Part shown: in pieces, positions 54,373 through 64,000 of the stretch | Numbering within the stretch: position 1 is the stretch's first letter | Layout of the letters: every line of letters starts with the position of its first letter | Assembly: GCF_018531195.1 (NCBI RefSeq) | Contig: NZ_JAHDYS010000006.1 | Location: 62,001 to 126,000 of the forward strand | Source: Pelotalea chapellei | Lineage (GTDB): Bacteria > Desulfobacterota > Desulfuromonadia > Geobacterales > Pseudopelobacteraceae | Direction of reading: 5' to 3' | DNA length: 64,000 nucleotides | Made by a program: the position numbers and the translations under genes | Notes under the pieces: generated by a model | The model's input: only the letters and a program-made list of their open reading frames with translations | What the model was told of the DNA's origin: nothing | Databases searched by the model: none

Positions 54373-55965
54373 CTATATACTCAATTTTTTGACAGTTCCT
54401 TTATGCAGAAACATGTCGAAAATCACTTTTGTACCAATTAGTGAGGTAAACAGGTTGATGATGACACCCAAACTAAGGGAAACAGCGAATCCCTTGACTG
54501 GCCCTGTTCCGAACTGAAATAGCACGGCTGCGGTAATCAGCGTAGTGACATGAGAGTCCATGACTGTCAGAAAAGCTTTGTCGTAACCAGCATCCAGGGC
54601 TGCTCCCGGGCTCTTTCCGAGTTTGAGCTCCTCGCGGATTCGTTCAAAAATGATGACATTTGAATCAACTGACATCCCAACCAGCAGAACAATAGCTGCA
54701 ATACCGGGTAGTGTCAGTGTAGCACCCAAAGCTGCAAGAGCCCCCATCAGGAACAGTATGTTCAAGACCATCCCGAAATCGGCGATCAATCCTGATAATT
54801 TGTAATAGATAGCCATAAAACCGATTACCAGAAGCACACCGATCATACCGGCCATCAAGCCTTTACTGATGGAATCCTGTCCAAGGGAGGGGCCGACGGT
54901 TTCGTTCTGAATAATTTTTACCGGTGCAGGAAGAGCTCCGGCTCTGAGTACGATGGCGAGGTCAGCAGCAGTTTTTTCGGTAAAGTTTCCTGATATCTGG
55001 GCGCTGCCGCCGGAAATGCGCTCCCGAATAACCGGTGCGGAATAGATGTTGTTGTCAAGTACTATGGCGAAACGCTTGCCAACATTTGCAGCTGTTACCT
55101 GATCAAACAGTTTGGCGCCAAGTGAACTGAAATCTATGGCAACGTAAGGCTGGTTGAACTGAGAATCAATCCGCACCTGGGCATCTGTCAGCAGGTCACC
55201 GGTGATGAGTGCTTTTTTCTGCAGCACCAAGGGTATCTCGTTTACAGCGCCAGTGGTGGGATCAACTGTTTTTTCCTTCAGGAGTTCAGCATCATCAGGA
55301 ATGGTTGTTGAAGATGGAGGAATATCCTCCCTCACCATCTTGAATTCCAGACGTGCCGTCTTGCCAATCAGATCAATAGCACGTTGAGGGTCTTTGATAC
55401 CGGGAAGTTGAACAACAATGTGATTGATCCCTTCACGTTGAATAACCGGTTCGGAAACACCAAATTGGTCAATCCTGTTGCGAATTGTCTCAAGTGCCTG
55501 GGCCACAGATTTGTCTTTGCGGTCCTGGGCATCTTTCTCATTTATGCGAAGATTAAAAGCAACGAAGCCTCCCTCATCAAAAACAGGGCTTTGTTCATAA
55601 TCAGGATACTTTTCTTTGACCAGCTTTTGTACAGCATCAGCGGTACCTTTTTCGTATACCACCAAAGTGACTTTATCGCTGCCTGTGCGGGAGATGCGCT
55701 TAAAATGAAGATTTTTACCCGTCAAGGTATCTTCGAGATCGGTTGCGACAATATCCAGTGAGCCTTCTACAGCTTTCTGTGTATCAACTTCCAACACAAG
55801 ATGGGTTCCACCCTGTAGATCAAGACCAAGGTGAATCTTGTCCTTAGGCAGAAGTCCTCCCCACCATGATGGTAGTTTAGTCGCGAGTGTGGGGGTCAGG
55901 TAAAGAAACGACAGCAGCACAAAGATACATATCAGACTGATACGCCAGCCAATTCCTTTCGGCAT
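54373..55965 (-). CDS. secD: Protein translocase subunit SecD
   Basis: 530-aa membrane protein. TM1 (ISLICIFVLLSFLYLTPTL), then the GLDLQGGTHLVLEV motif at the start of the large periplasmic domain (P1, about 60-330), and five more TM helices from about residue 350. The translocation motif VGMSVDSNVIIFERIREEL is in TM5/6, with GYDKAFLTVMDSHVTT after. The start is ATG 55965, with GGGAGG upstream; an in-frame ATG at 56001 would add residues not seen in the family. It works with secF and yajC on either side. Confidence 0.95.
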   Translation of the reverse strand: MPKGIGWRISLICIFVLLSFLYLTPTLATKLPSWWGGLLPKDKIHLGLDLQGGTHLVLEVDTQKAVEGSLDIVATDLEDTLTGKNLHFKRISRTGSDKVTLVVYEKGTADAVQKLVKEKYPDYEQSPVFDEGGFVAFNLRINEKDAQDRKDKSVAQALETIRNRIDQFGVSEPVIQREGINHIVVQLPGIKDPQRAIDLIGKTARLEFKMVREDIPPSSTTIPDDAELLKEKTVDPTTGAVNEIPLVLQKKALITGDLLTDAQVRIDSQFNQPYVAIDFSSLGAKLFDQVTAANVGKRFAIVLDNNIYSAPVIRERISGGSAQISGNFTEKTAADLAIVLRAGALPAPVKIIQNETVGPSLGQDSISKGLMAGMIGVLLVIGFMAIYYKLSGLIADFGMVLNILFLMGALAALGATLTLPGIAAIVLLVGMSVDSNVIIFERIREELKLGKSPGAALDAGYDKAFLTVMDSHVTTLITAAVLFQFGTGPVKGFAVSLSLGVIINLFTSLIGTKVIFDMFLHKGTVKKLSI

Positions 55966-56037
55966 GGAATTCGACCTCCCTTCAAAGATGATTGCATACA
56001 ATTTGTAATAGATTTTTTGCGATAACGGGACTGATGA

Positions 56038-56361
56038 TCAATCTTTTTTTACGGAAGCGATGTATGGCTTGTTGATTTTCACCACCACACCAGTGGCAAT
56101 TTCAAGATTTACTATACTATCTTCAACGGCAATTACCTTACCGTGAACACCGCCTGCAGTAATGACATTATCTCCTTTTTTAATGGCATCTAGCAGCGCC
56201 TTATGTTCTTTTGCTTTTTTCTGCTGTGGGCGGATCAGCAGGAAATAAAATATAGCAAACATGAATACCAGCGGTATGATCTGCCCGAAAGCTGCCATTC
56301 CCCCAGCAGGTCCACCTGCTCCTCCAGGAGCACCTGCCATTGCAAACGCTACTCCAAACAT
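56038..56361 (-). CDS. yajC: Preprotein translocase auxiliary protein YajC
   Basis: 107-aa SecDF partner with one TM (residues about 25-42, IIPLVFMFAIFYFLLI). The signature PQQKKAKEHKALLDAIKKGD follows, then a beta-rich SH3-like cytosolic domain. Start ATG 56361 has GGAGG 7 nt upstream; a longer frame from 56406 is rejected. It lies between tgt (13 bp) and secD (72 bp). Confidence 0.94.
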   Translation of the reverse strand: MFGVAFAMAGAPGGAGGPAGGMAAFGQIIPLVFMFAIFYFLLIRPQQKKAKEHKALLDAIKKGDNVITAGGVHGKVIAVEDSIVNLEIATGVVVKINKPYIASVKKD

Positions 56362-56374
56362 GATTAATCCTCCT

Positions 56375-57502
<1,128 letters not shown>

Positions 57503-57529
57503 TCACCTTAATGTAGAACGTCGTATAAT

Positions 57530-58561
57530 TCAAACAATCAGCATGGCATCGCCGTAGCTGTAAAACCGATAATGATCCTGGATTGCTTTACGATAGGCAT
57601 CAAATACAAAATCTTTTCCTGCAAAGGCGGCTACCATCATAAGCAGTGTCGACTCGGGCAGGTGAAAGTTGGTTATCAGGGCATCTATTAATTTAAAACG
57701 GTAGCCGGGATAAATAAAGATATCTGCTTCGCCGCTGCCAGCCTTGACGTTACCTTCATTATCAGCTGCAAATTCCAAGGTGCGTGCGGTGGTAGTTCCC
57801 ACTGCAACAACCCTTCCCCCTCGACTTTTGGTAGCACGTATGGCATCCGCAGTAGATTGAGGGACTGAATAACGTTCAACATGAATACGATGTTCCTGCA
57901 CCTGTTCGACCCGCACCGGCTGAAATGTTCCTAACCCTGTGTGCAGTGTTAGGCGAGCCGTTTTAATACCTGCATTTTCTAATTCTGCCAAAAGAGAATG
58001 AGTGAAATGCAAACCAGCAGTTGGTGCGGCGACAGCGCCCGGTACGTTGGCAAAAACTGTTTGGTATCGCTCCCGGTCCATGTTACCTGCTGGCCGTTGA
58101 AAATAGGGAGGAAGCGGCATCTCTCCTTCCCTCTCCAGCCACTCTGCAAAAGGTTCTTTTCCGCTGAATTCAATTTCCCAGGTTTCAGAATCCTTCCTGC
58201 CACGAACCAGGGCTGTTATGCCCTCGGTAAGTGAGATCAGCATCCCTTCACGGATGCCCTTCGAACCTTTTATCAGACAGGACCAAATTTCTTTATCATC
58301 ACCGGTGCGTCGAACGAGAAAAATTTCAATTTTTCCACCTGTGGGTTTCCGTCCAAAAAGCCTGGCCGGAATAACCCGCGTATCATTCATCACCAGCAGA
58401 TCCAAAGGGGAAAGAAATTGGATGATATTCTTGAAAAGATGATCTCTAATCGTACTTTCCTGGCGATTCAGCACCATAAGCCTTGATGAATCTCGTTCCT
58501 GGGCAGGGAATCGGGCAATAAGATCTACCGGAAGAACATAATCAAAGTCTTTGACAAGCAT
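57530..58561 (-). CDS. queA: S-adenosylmethionine:tRNA ribosyltransferase-isomerase
   Basis: 343-aa enzyme that builds epoxyqueuosine on tRNA using SAM. It starts DYVLPVDLIARFPAQERDSSRL. It has LLVMNDTRVIPARLFGRK, the substrate region VFANVPGAVAAPTAGLHFT with SAM-binding residues, and NFHLPESTLLMMVAAF. The ATG abuts the stop of the SpoIID-like gene, so they are coupled. Next steps to queuosine (tgt) follow. Confidence 0.96.
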   Translation of the reverse strand: MLVKDFDYVLPVDLIARFPAQERDSSRLMVLNRQESTIRDHLFKNIIQFLSPLDLLVMNDTRVIPARLFGRKPTGGKIEIFLVRRTGDDKEIWSCLIKGSKGIREGMLISLTEGITALVRGRKDSETWEIEFSGKEPFAEWLEREGEMPLPPYFQRPAGNMDRERYQTVFANVPGAVAAPTAGLHFTHSLLAELENAGIKTARLTLHTGLGTFQPVRVEQVQEHRIHVERYSVPQSTADAIRATKSRGGRVVAVGTTTARTLEFAADNEGNVKAGSGEADIFIYPGYRFKLIDALITNFHLPESTLLMMVAAFAGKDFVFDAYRKAIQDHYRFYSYGDAMLIV

Positions 58562-59698
58562 TTAGCGTAACTCAGAATTTTTTTTCAACTCTGTTCCTGG
58601 ATAGTAATAGGCGAGAATCTCCGTATACCCAAAACCGTCAAGCGCACGCTGTTTGGCTCCCCACTGACAGAGACCAACTCCATGACCATTGCCTGACCCG
58701 GAAAATAATGCTTCTCCGTTACCAATTTTGACAACGAAATTGGTACTTTTTATGATGCCGTAACCAATAATTTTACGGAATTGATCACCTGTTACAGAGA
58801 CATCTCCCTTTGAAGATACAACTACAATATTTTTCCAGCGCCCGCGATCATTACGCGTTCCACCGTTGATATCTGTTATTCCTGCGATTTTGATGCCTGC
58901 AGCACGAAATTTTTCTTCGATTTCCCTGAGCCCAAGTTTCTGTTCCCATGCAGTTGAAGTAGCGGTAAGGCAGTACTTGCATTCCACCCCTTTCAGATAT
59001 TGAAGTGAAGCTCCCCAGACGTTTTCTGCGGCTTCCGTTTTACCGCCACAACTCGAATGGTAGAAGGCCTGGATGATCCTGCGGTTATAGGTAAGTACTT
59101 CACCGGCAGTTTCCGAAACAGCACGTTTAGCACGACTGTCCTCGATCAGACAGCCATCATAAACCTGGTCCATTACCGAAGATTCCAAATGATAGAGAGC
59201 ATTTTTTTTCGCTTCCTTGCGTATCAATGCGTAAGTTCTCGCAATTACGGCCTGGGCTTTAACACTCTCAATGGGCCATGCCGATGAAATCTCACAATTT
59301 ATCAAACCAACCAGATAATCTTCCAACGGAAGCGAATTAACAACGAGCAAACCCTTATCAGCATAAAATATATCGGCAGCACCTCGGTAAGGTTTGCCGT
59401 TTACAATCACAGCCGTTGAAGCAGCAAAAGAAAGCCTGGTGTAGCCGACTCCGTTGACCAATAGACAGTCCTTCCCTGCCTTTACACTTACCGGAGAACT
59501 GAAAAGAACCGGTTCGCCGTTATCCCTGGTTGCCAATAAGCCATCTCCGTCAATCGTGACCGACGGACTATTTTTTAAAATGGCAATTCTTATGGTTTCA
59601 TCGGGAGCAGCAGCGCCGGTTTCAACATGAGCCCATGAAAAAATAAGAAAAATTACCAGCAAAATCGGAATCAATATGTGAGTGTGTAATAGTCGCAA
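58562..59698 (-). CDS. SpoIID/LytB domain protein
   Basis: 378-aa exported protein with an N-terminal signal or membrane anchor (LLVIFLIFSWA, about residues 12-25). The SpoIID domain covers about residues 110-370: DYLVGLINCEISSAWPIES, AQAVIARTYALI, YHSSCGGKTE, and near the end GNGHGVGLCQWGAK. In spores SpoIID is a lytic transglycosylase; in non-sporulating bacteria such genes are common and probably act in peptidoglycan turnover. Start is TTG 59698 without a strong ribosome site, so the exact start is uncertain. First gene of the queA-tgt-sec run. Confidence 0.85.
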   Translation of the reverse strand: MRLLHTHILIPILLVIFLIFSWAHVETGAAAPDETIRIAILKNSPSVTIDGDGLLATRDNGEPVLFSSPVSVKAGKDCLLVNGVGYTRLSFAASTAVIVNGKPYRGAADIFYADKGLLVVNSLPLEDYLVGLINCEISSAWPIESVKAQAVIARTYALIRKEAKKNALYHLESSVMDQVYDGCLIEDSRAKRAVSETAGEVLTYNRRIIQAFYHSSCGGKTEAAENVWGASLQYLKGVECKYCLTATSTAWEQKLGLREIEEKFRAAGIKIAGITDINGGTRNDRGRWKNIVVVSSKGDVSVTGDQFRKIIGYGIIKSTNFVVKIGNGEALFSGSGNGHGVGLCQWGAKQRALDGFGYTEILAYYYPGTELKKNSELR

Positions 59699-60068
59699 AA
59701 CCTAGAGATAGAACCACAACTATTGATGATCTGTCAATTCATTTTGAAATTGTTCGATGGTTTAAAATTCGATGGCGATCCGATTTTGGCACGCTTACTG
59801 TATGATGAATACCTGTAAGACCCCTACCTGCAGCAAACCGCGTTATTAGATTACAATGTGATAAGACTAAGATGATTGGCGTTACAACTTAAATGCTTGA
59901 ACAGCAGCGTTTTTATTAATGTAGCATTTCACTGAAAAGACCATGTTAAGAGAAAGTCGATTCATGCTTTAGAAACTTTTTACTTTTCAAATTCGTTATT
60001 TAACGTAATTGATCCCGGCAGACAGCGCAATTTCCAATGAAGTACATTCAATCGATGAAAAGGTTACT
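59699..60068. other. Gene-free divergent region
   Basis: 370 bp between the SpoIID-like gene and the haem/HD-GYP gene, AT-rich. It contains a TTGGCACG (59786-59793) that matches the sigma-54 -24 box, but the -12 region (CTGT) is poor and the spacing does not give GC, so I do not call a promoter. No ORF with a ribosome site is seen. The rest holds no repeat or hairpin of note. Confidence 0.6.
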
Positions 60069-62153
60069 GTGATTTTAAATTCTCTAAAAATAAAGATAGT
60101 CGGAATGGTCGCTATCATTGTAATAGCAATGGTATCAATTACATTCATATATACTTTTCAGCATAAGAAGAAACTCATTGAAGATGTGGCCCTGCAGACC
60201 TCTGGAATACTAGTTGAGAGCATCGTCAGAAGCATTAACAATTCGATGAAATACGGCCATACATCAGGAATTAATGGAATTCTTTCCGGAGTTAAAAATC
60301 AGGAATATATAAAAGCAATACGTATCATAGACGACTCCGGAGTCGTACTTCACTCAGCAAATTCCGCAGAAGTCGGGATGACGATTTCCTCTGCCGAACT
60401 TCAGTCACTGGCAAAACAAAAGGAAGACAGGATTACTCTTTCTGCCGGATCTGACTTTTTTCACTCGTTTTCAAAAATCCCGAATACAAGCGAATGCAAC
60501 GGCTGCCATTCCGCCTCATCTCCTAATATTGCGACACTTGAAACAGAACTTTCCCTCGTTCACCTCAATGCCCATATAAAAGATGATCAGCGCAGCTCCA
60601 TTGTTTCTGCTGCAGTGCTCATACTGCTCATCATTGGCGTTACACTTGCGCTTCTGATCATGTACGTCGACAATCCGATTCGTATGCTGATTCAATCAAT
60701 GCAGCAGATAGAACAAGGCAACTTTGATCTCGCCGTCCATATCGACAGCACCAACGAAATGAGCCTGCTTTCAAAGCAGTTCAACATGATGACCTGCAAG
60801 CTCAAAGATCTAATGTCAACGACCGTTATACACGAGCGTGAACTCGCGCGAGCCCAGGAGAAACTTGCTCACCACCACGAAACTCATCTAATGAATCAAA
60901 GGCTCGAGGAGCAACTCAAAGAAATCGAAAATCTTAATATTTCCCTTGAAGAGCGGATTGAAGAAGTAGAGCAGGCCAACTATACCATTGCCGATCTGGC
61001 CAGTGAACTTGAGCAGAAAAATATTAATCTTGGAAATGCAGTTTCTCGTCTATCCACACTTTACAAGGTTGGCTTGGCAATCAACTCAACCATGAACATA
61101 GACCGGCTTTTCAATTTGATTGTCCGTACAACCTCAACAACTCTCAAAGCCCACATTGGATACATAATCCTCTACGACGCCCACAACAACTGCATGAATG
61201 TAACCAACCTGATCGGGAATGGCAAACTCCTGTATGCCAAAACAATGATTCCCATGCAAGATTCAAGTGTATCATCTTGGGTGATCAGAAATCACCAACC
61301 GCTCCTAATAGCTGATATTAGCCAATCTCCCCAGTTCGCCCGGTTTAGCGACCTGGGATATGAAAGAAAAACTTTGATTTGCGTGCCTCTCATGGTTAAA
61401 GACGAGGTCATTGGCACTCTTAACGTAGTCAATAAATTAGATGACTCTCATTTCAATGCCGATGAGTTGGAAATGCTGACTACTATTGCTGCCCAGGCAG
61501 CGATAGCTATAAAAAATGCTACTCTCTATGAAGAACAGCAGCAAACATACCTGAACACCATTCAGGCCCTGGTATCCGCTATTGAAGCCAGCGATAGTTA
61601 TACCAAAGGCCACTCAGAACGAGTTACCCGCTACAGCCTTGAAATCGGACGTCGCCTCAACCTGCCCCCTGACAGAATGCAAATCCTTGAAAGGGCCGCA
61701 ATCCTTCATGATATCGGCAAAATAGGCATCGATTTAACCCTCCTGCACAAGGAAGGAAAATTGACTCCGGAAGATATCCGTGAATTGCAGCAACACCCGG
61801 TGATCGGCATGAAAATTCTGGAGCCAATAGATTTTCTTCAGGATGTACGCATTTGTATAGGACAACATCATGAGCGCTATGATGGTTTTGGTTATCCCAA
61901 TAAAGCGAAAAAAGAGGACCTGCTGCTTGAATCCCGTATTCTTGCAGTGGCCGATTCTTTCGATGCCATGACTTCTGACCGGCCGTACCGGAAGGCTCTT
62001 GTCCTTGATAATGCACTCAGGGAGCTGTATGATAACAGCGGATCACAATTTGATCCCGCAATTGTATCAGCGTTCTCCGAGATTATTGAGGAAGGTATGT
62101 TCTCAAGAGTTCACGGTGCGGTACCAATCTACGCCGCCGCAGCTCCGCTCTGA
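60069..62153 (+). CDS. Haem-sensor HAMP-GAF-HD-GYP protein (probable c-di-GMP phosphodiesterase)
   Basis: 694-aa membrane receptor. TM1 is at about 10-29. The periplasmic domain (30-175) contains CNGCH (143-147), a c-type haem motif. TM2 is at about 177-199, HAMP about 200-252, coiled coil about 260-330, GAF about 335-490, HD-GYP about 500-690 with LHDIGKIGI and HHERYDGFGYP. So a redox or gas signal read at the haem could set c-di-GMP hydrolysis. The start GTG 60069 has AAAAGG upstream at 5 nt; a TTG at 60009 has no ribosome site. The catalytic HD and GYP residues are present. Confidence 0.9.
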   Translation: MILNSLKIKIVGMVAIIVIAMVSITFIYTFQHKKKLIEDVALQTSGILVESIVRSINNSMKYGHTSGINGILSGVKNQEYIKAIRIIDDSGVVLHSANSAEVGMTISSAELQSLAKQKEDRITLSAGSDFFHSFSKIPNTSECNGCHSASSPNIATLETELSLVHLNAHIKDDQRSSIVSAAVLILLIIGVTLALLIMYVDNPIRMLIQSMQQIEQGNFDLAVHIDSTNEMSLLSKQFNMMTCKLKDLMSTTVIHERELARAQEKLAHHHETHLMNQRLEEQLKEIENLNISLEERIEEVEQANYTIADLASELEQKNINLGNAVSRLSTLYKVGLAINSTMNIDRLFNLIVRTTSTTLKAHIGYIILYDAHNNCMNVTNLIGNGKLLYAKTMIPMQDSSVSSWVIRNHQPLLIADISQSPQFARFSDLGYERKTLICVPLMVKDEVIGTLNVVNKLDDSHFNADELEMLTTIAAQAAIAIKNATLYEEQQQTYLNTIQALVSAIEASDSYTKGHSERVTRYSLEIGRRLNLPPDRMQILERAAILHDIGKIGIDLTLLHKEGKLTPEDIRELQQHPVIGMKILEPIDFLQDVRICIGQHHERYDGFGYPNKAKKEDLLLESRILAVADSFDAMTSDRPYRKALVLDNALRELYDNSGSQFDPAIVSAFSEIIEEGMFSRVHGAVPIYAAAAPL

Positions 62154-62188
62154 CACTTCCCGCCAGTATACAGCTATGAGGTCTTTTC

Positions 62189-63151
62189 GTGCCCCCTCTT
62201 CTGACCATAGATCGACTGCATACCTGTTTCCCTTTTCAGGATGGCGTTCAATGCGCTGTCAATGATCTTAGCCTCTCAATACACAAGGGGTCAACCGTTG
62301 CCCTGGTAGGAGAATCCGGATCAGGAAAGTCAATGACCGCCCTTTCAATAATGCGATTGGTGCCTTCACCAGGTTTTATTCGAGAGGGCAGCATCGTTCT
62401 TGATGGCACTGATCTTCTCGGCCTTTCTGAAGAATCAATGCGCAAAATTCGCGGCAGCCGGATATCAATGGTCTTTCAGGAACCTATGACATCACTCAAC
62501 CCGGTCTTACGGATTGGGGATCAGATCATGGAACCGCTGATGTTGCACCGTAAGTTGCCCCGTAAGGATGCTGCTGAACGTGCGGCTGAACTTCTGCGTA
62601 CTGTCGGCATGCCGGCGGCAGGAGACCGGCTGCGCGACTATCCTCACCAGTTGAGTGGCGGCATGCGCCAACGGGTGGTGATTGCCATGGCCCTGGCGTG
62701 CAATCCGGATCTGTTGATTGCCGACGAGCCAACTACCGCCCTGGATGTAACCATCCAGGCTCAGATACTTGAACTGATAGATTCGCTTCGTCGTAATAGT
62801 GACATGGGGATTTTGTTGGTCACCCATGACTTGGGAATCATAGCAGAACGATCGGATGTTACCTGCGTCATGTACGCAGGACGCATTGTTGAATCTGCCG
62901 CCAGCCCTGAATTGTTACATAATCCTGGTCATCCCTATACCAAAGCCCTGCTTGCCTCACTTCCTCAAAACGCGGAGCCGGGGAAACCACTGAATGCACT
63001 TACCGGACAACCTCCCGGACTGAACAGCAACCTGACAGGCTGCGGATTCTGCGAGCGTTGTCCAATTCCTCTGCCGGAATGCCGTCAGCAGGTTCCACCA
63101 TTGACAGAAACGACTCCAGGACATTACGTACGCTGCTGGAACCGGATATGA
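62189..63151 (+). CDS. Dipeptide/oligopeptide ABC transporter ATPase (DppD/OppD type)
   Basis: 320-aa cytoplasmic ATPase. Walker A GESGSGKS, signature [10 protein letters not shown], Walker [13 protein letters not shown], and switch His in LLVTHDLG. The C-terminal region after residue 255 carries four Cys ([16 protein letters not shown]) as in DppD-type proteins, where a [4Fe-4S] cluster has been seen. The start is GTG 62189 with GAGG 8 nt upstream. Its stop overlaps the next ATG (ATGA). It follows the HD-GYP gene by 35 bp. Permease and binding protein genes are not in the window. Confidence 0.92.
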   Translation: MPPLLTIDRLHTCFPFQDGVQCAVNDLSLSIHKGSTVALVGESGSGKSMTALSIMRLVPSPGFIREGSIVLDGTDLLGLSEESMRKIRGSRISMVFQEPMTSLNPVLRIGDQIMEPLMLHRKLPRKDAAERAAELLRTVGMPAAGDRLRDYPHQLSGGMRQRVVIAMALACNPDLLIADEPTTALDVTIQAQILELIDSLRRNSDMGILLVTHDLGIIAERSDVTCVMYAGRIVESAASPELLHNPGHPYTKALLASLPQNAEPGKPLNALTGQPPGLNSNLTGCGFCERCPIPLPECRQQVPPLTETTPGHYVRCWNRI

Positions 63152-64000
63152 AAGATACTACCGTCATTCTTAGCGCACATAATCTCTACAAGAGATTCAC
63201 TCAGAAACGTTCCCCCACAAGTCCTTCAGGAGTGCTCACCGCTGTTGATAATGTAAACCTGGAGCTGGCGATAGGTGAAACAATGGGGATTGCCGGTGAG
63301 TCCGGCTGCGGAAAAACTACACTGGGCAAACTGATGGCGGGACTGATACAACCGGATGATGGAGAGATATGTTTTTCAGGTGAAAATATATCCGGCCTTT
63401 CACCGGATAGGTACAAAAAGTTTCGTCGCCAGACACAGATGATTTTTCAGGATCCTTTTTCTTCTCTCAATCCTCGCATGCGTATCGGCGACATCATAAG
63501 CGAACCACTTCTCATTTCCCAGGCAGGCTCTGCAGCTAATAGACGCAGTACGGTAGAAGCACTCATGGCAACAGTCGGGCTTCGTCCGGAGTTCTTCAAT
63601 CGTTTTCCTCATGAATTTTCAGGAGGACAGCGTCAGCGTATCGGCATTGCCCGAGCTCTGGCCACAGCACCGGCAGTCATTGTTGCCGATGAGCCGGTTT
63701 CCGCACTGGACGTTTCAATCCAGGCCCAGATCATTAATCTGCTTCTGGAAATGAAGGCGACCTATAACCTTTCGCTGGTGTTCATCTCCCACGATCTCTC
63801 TGTATTGAAACATGTCTGCGACCGGGTCAGCATCATGTATCTTGGCAGCATTGTTGAAAGCGCCCCGGCACAACAACTGTTTCAGCGCTGCCTGCACCCG
63901 TATACCGAGGCTCTACTTGCCGCTGTTCCTCGCATCACCAACGATGCCGGGCCACGACCGATTGTCCTGAAAGATGATATACCCTCTCCCTTCGCCATTC
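63148..64000 (+). CDS. Dipeptide/oligopeptide ABC transporter ATPase (DppF/OppF type), cut by window end
   Basis: Open frame with no stop before the window ends, so the C terminus is missing (284 codons seen; family about 320-330 aa). Walker A GESGCGKT, Q loop MIFQDPFSSLNPRM, signature FSGGQRQRIGIARAL, Walker B VIVADEPVSALDVS and switch FISHDLSV are all present, so it should be active. ATG overlaps the previous stop by 4 bp. Together with the preceding gene it gives the two ATPases of a peptide importer. Confidence 0.9.
   Translation, partial: MKDTTVILSAHNLYKRFTQKRSPTSPSGVLTAVDNVNLELAIGETMGIAGESGCGKTTLGKLMAGLIQPDDGEICFSGENISGLSPDRYKKFRRQTQMIFQDPFSSLNPRMRIGDIISEPLLISQAGSAANRRSTVEALMATVGLRPEFFNRFPHEFSGGQRQRIGIARALATAPAVIVADEPVSALDVSIQAQIINLLLEMKATYNLSLVFISHDLSVLKHVCDRVSIMYLGSIVESAPAQQLFQRCLHPYTEALLAAVPRITNDAGPRPIVLKDDIPSPFAI

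Noticed and set aside
59785-59803. Sigma-54-like TTGGCACG upstream of the haem/HD-GYP gene
   Set aside because: The -12 half is poor (CTGT) and the GG-to-GC distance does not fit.

Overview
The window looks like chromosome from a member of the Desulfuromonadia (Geobacter/Pelobacter-type deltaproteobacteria). The basis is gene content and recall of related genomes, not a database search: periplasmic c-type-haem sensor proteins, a NifU/NifS pair, the futalosine-pathway enzyme MqnA, a PxxKW cysteine-rich protein, an OFA-family transporter, HD-GYP proteins, and an aroC/aroK/aroB/aroQ/pepQ/accB/accC gene order I associate with Geobacter. I see no tRNA, rRNA, insertion sequence, phage gene or CRISPR array. 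Almost all of the window is tightly packed core metabolism and signalling.

Layout. 0-10 kb: an HD-GYP response regulator, fructose-bisphosphatase with a small Cys protein, a repair/RNA operon (rnc, radical SAM, mutM, metallo-beta-lactamase fold protein), nifU-nifS, and a phosphohexomutase. 10-23 kb: PxxKW protein, Nudix hydrolase, mqnA with a TolC-like protein, a long minus-strand operon (aroC, fused aroK-aroB, TPR, roadblock, aroQ, pepQ, accB, accC, gcvH), and ppk. 23-31 kb: a UvrD/PcrA-type helicase, lipA with a lipoate/octanoate transferase, and a cassette of a 62-aa Cys protein, a 40-aa and an 83-aa membrane protein, an 8-TM protein and an OFA transporter behind a sigma-54 promoter. 31-44 kb: methyltransferase, a small gene behind an FNR-type box, moxR/DUF58/transglutaminase, a haem chemoreceptor, a sensor kinase/NtrC pair, YjbQ, and an MMPL exporter. 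44-53 kb: old yellow enzyme, pgi, hrpB, an unknown membrane protein with a structured leader, a CDF cation pump, and recJ. 53-64 kb: spoIID-like, queA, tgt, yajC, secD, secF and a TPR gene in one minus-strand run, then a haem/GAF/HD-GYP protein and two dipeptide/oligopeptide ABC ATPases, the last cut by the window end.

The most unusual points are: (1) an in-frame TGA at the conserved Cys position of the metallo-beta-lactamase gene at 2530-3297, a candidate selenoprotein; (2) the sigma-54 OFA transporter cassette with two very small membrane proteins; (3) an AroK-AroB fusion that still carries the AroB ribosome binding site and ATG; (4) a DUF58 gene whose N-terminal membrane segments can be translated only from a non-AUG start; (5) a multi-hairpin RNA leader ending in a terminator at about 49985-50139; (6) a canonical FNR box in front of an unknown 97-aa gene.

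Several start codons were moved from the longest reading frame to positions supported by a Shine-Dalgarno sequence; each case is noted.
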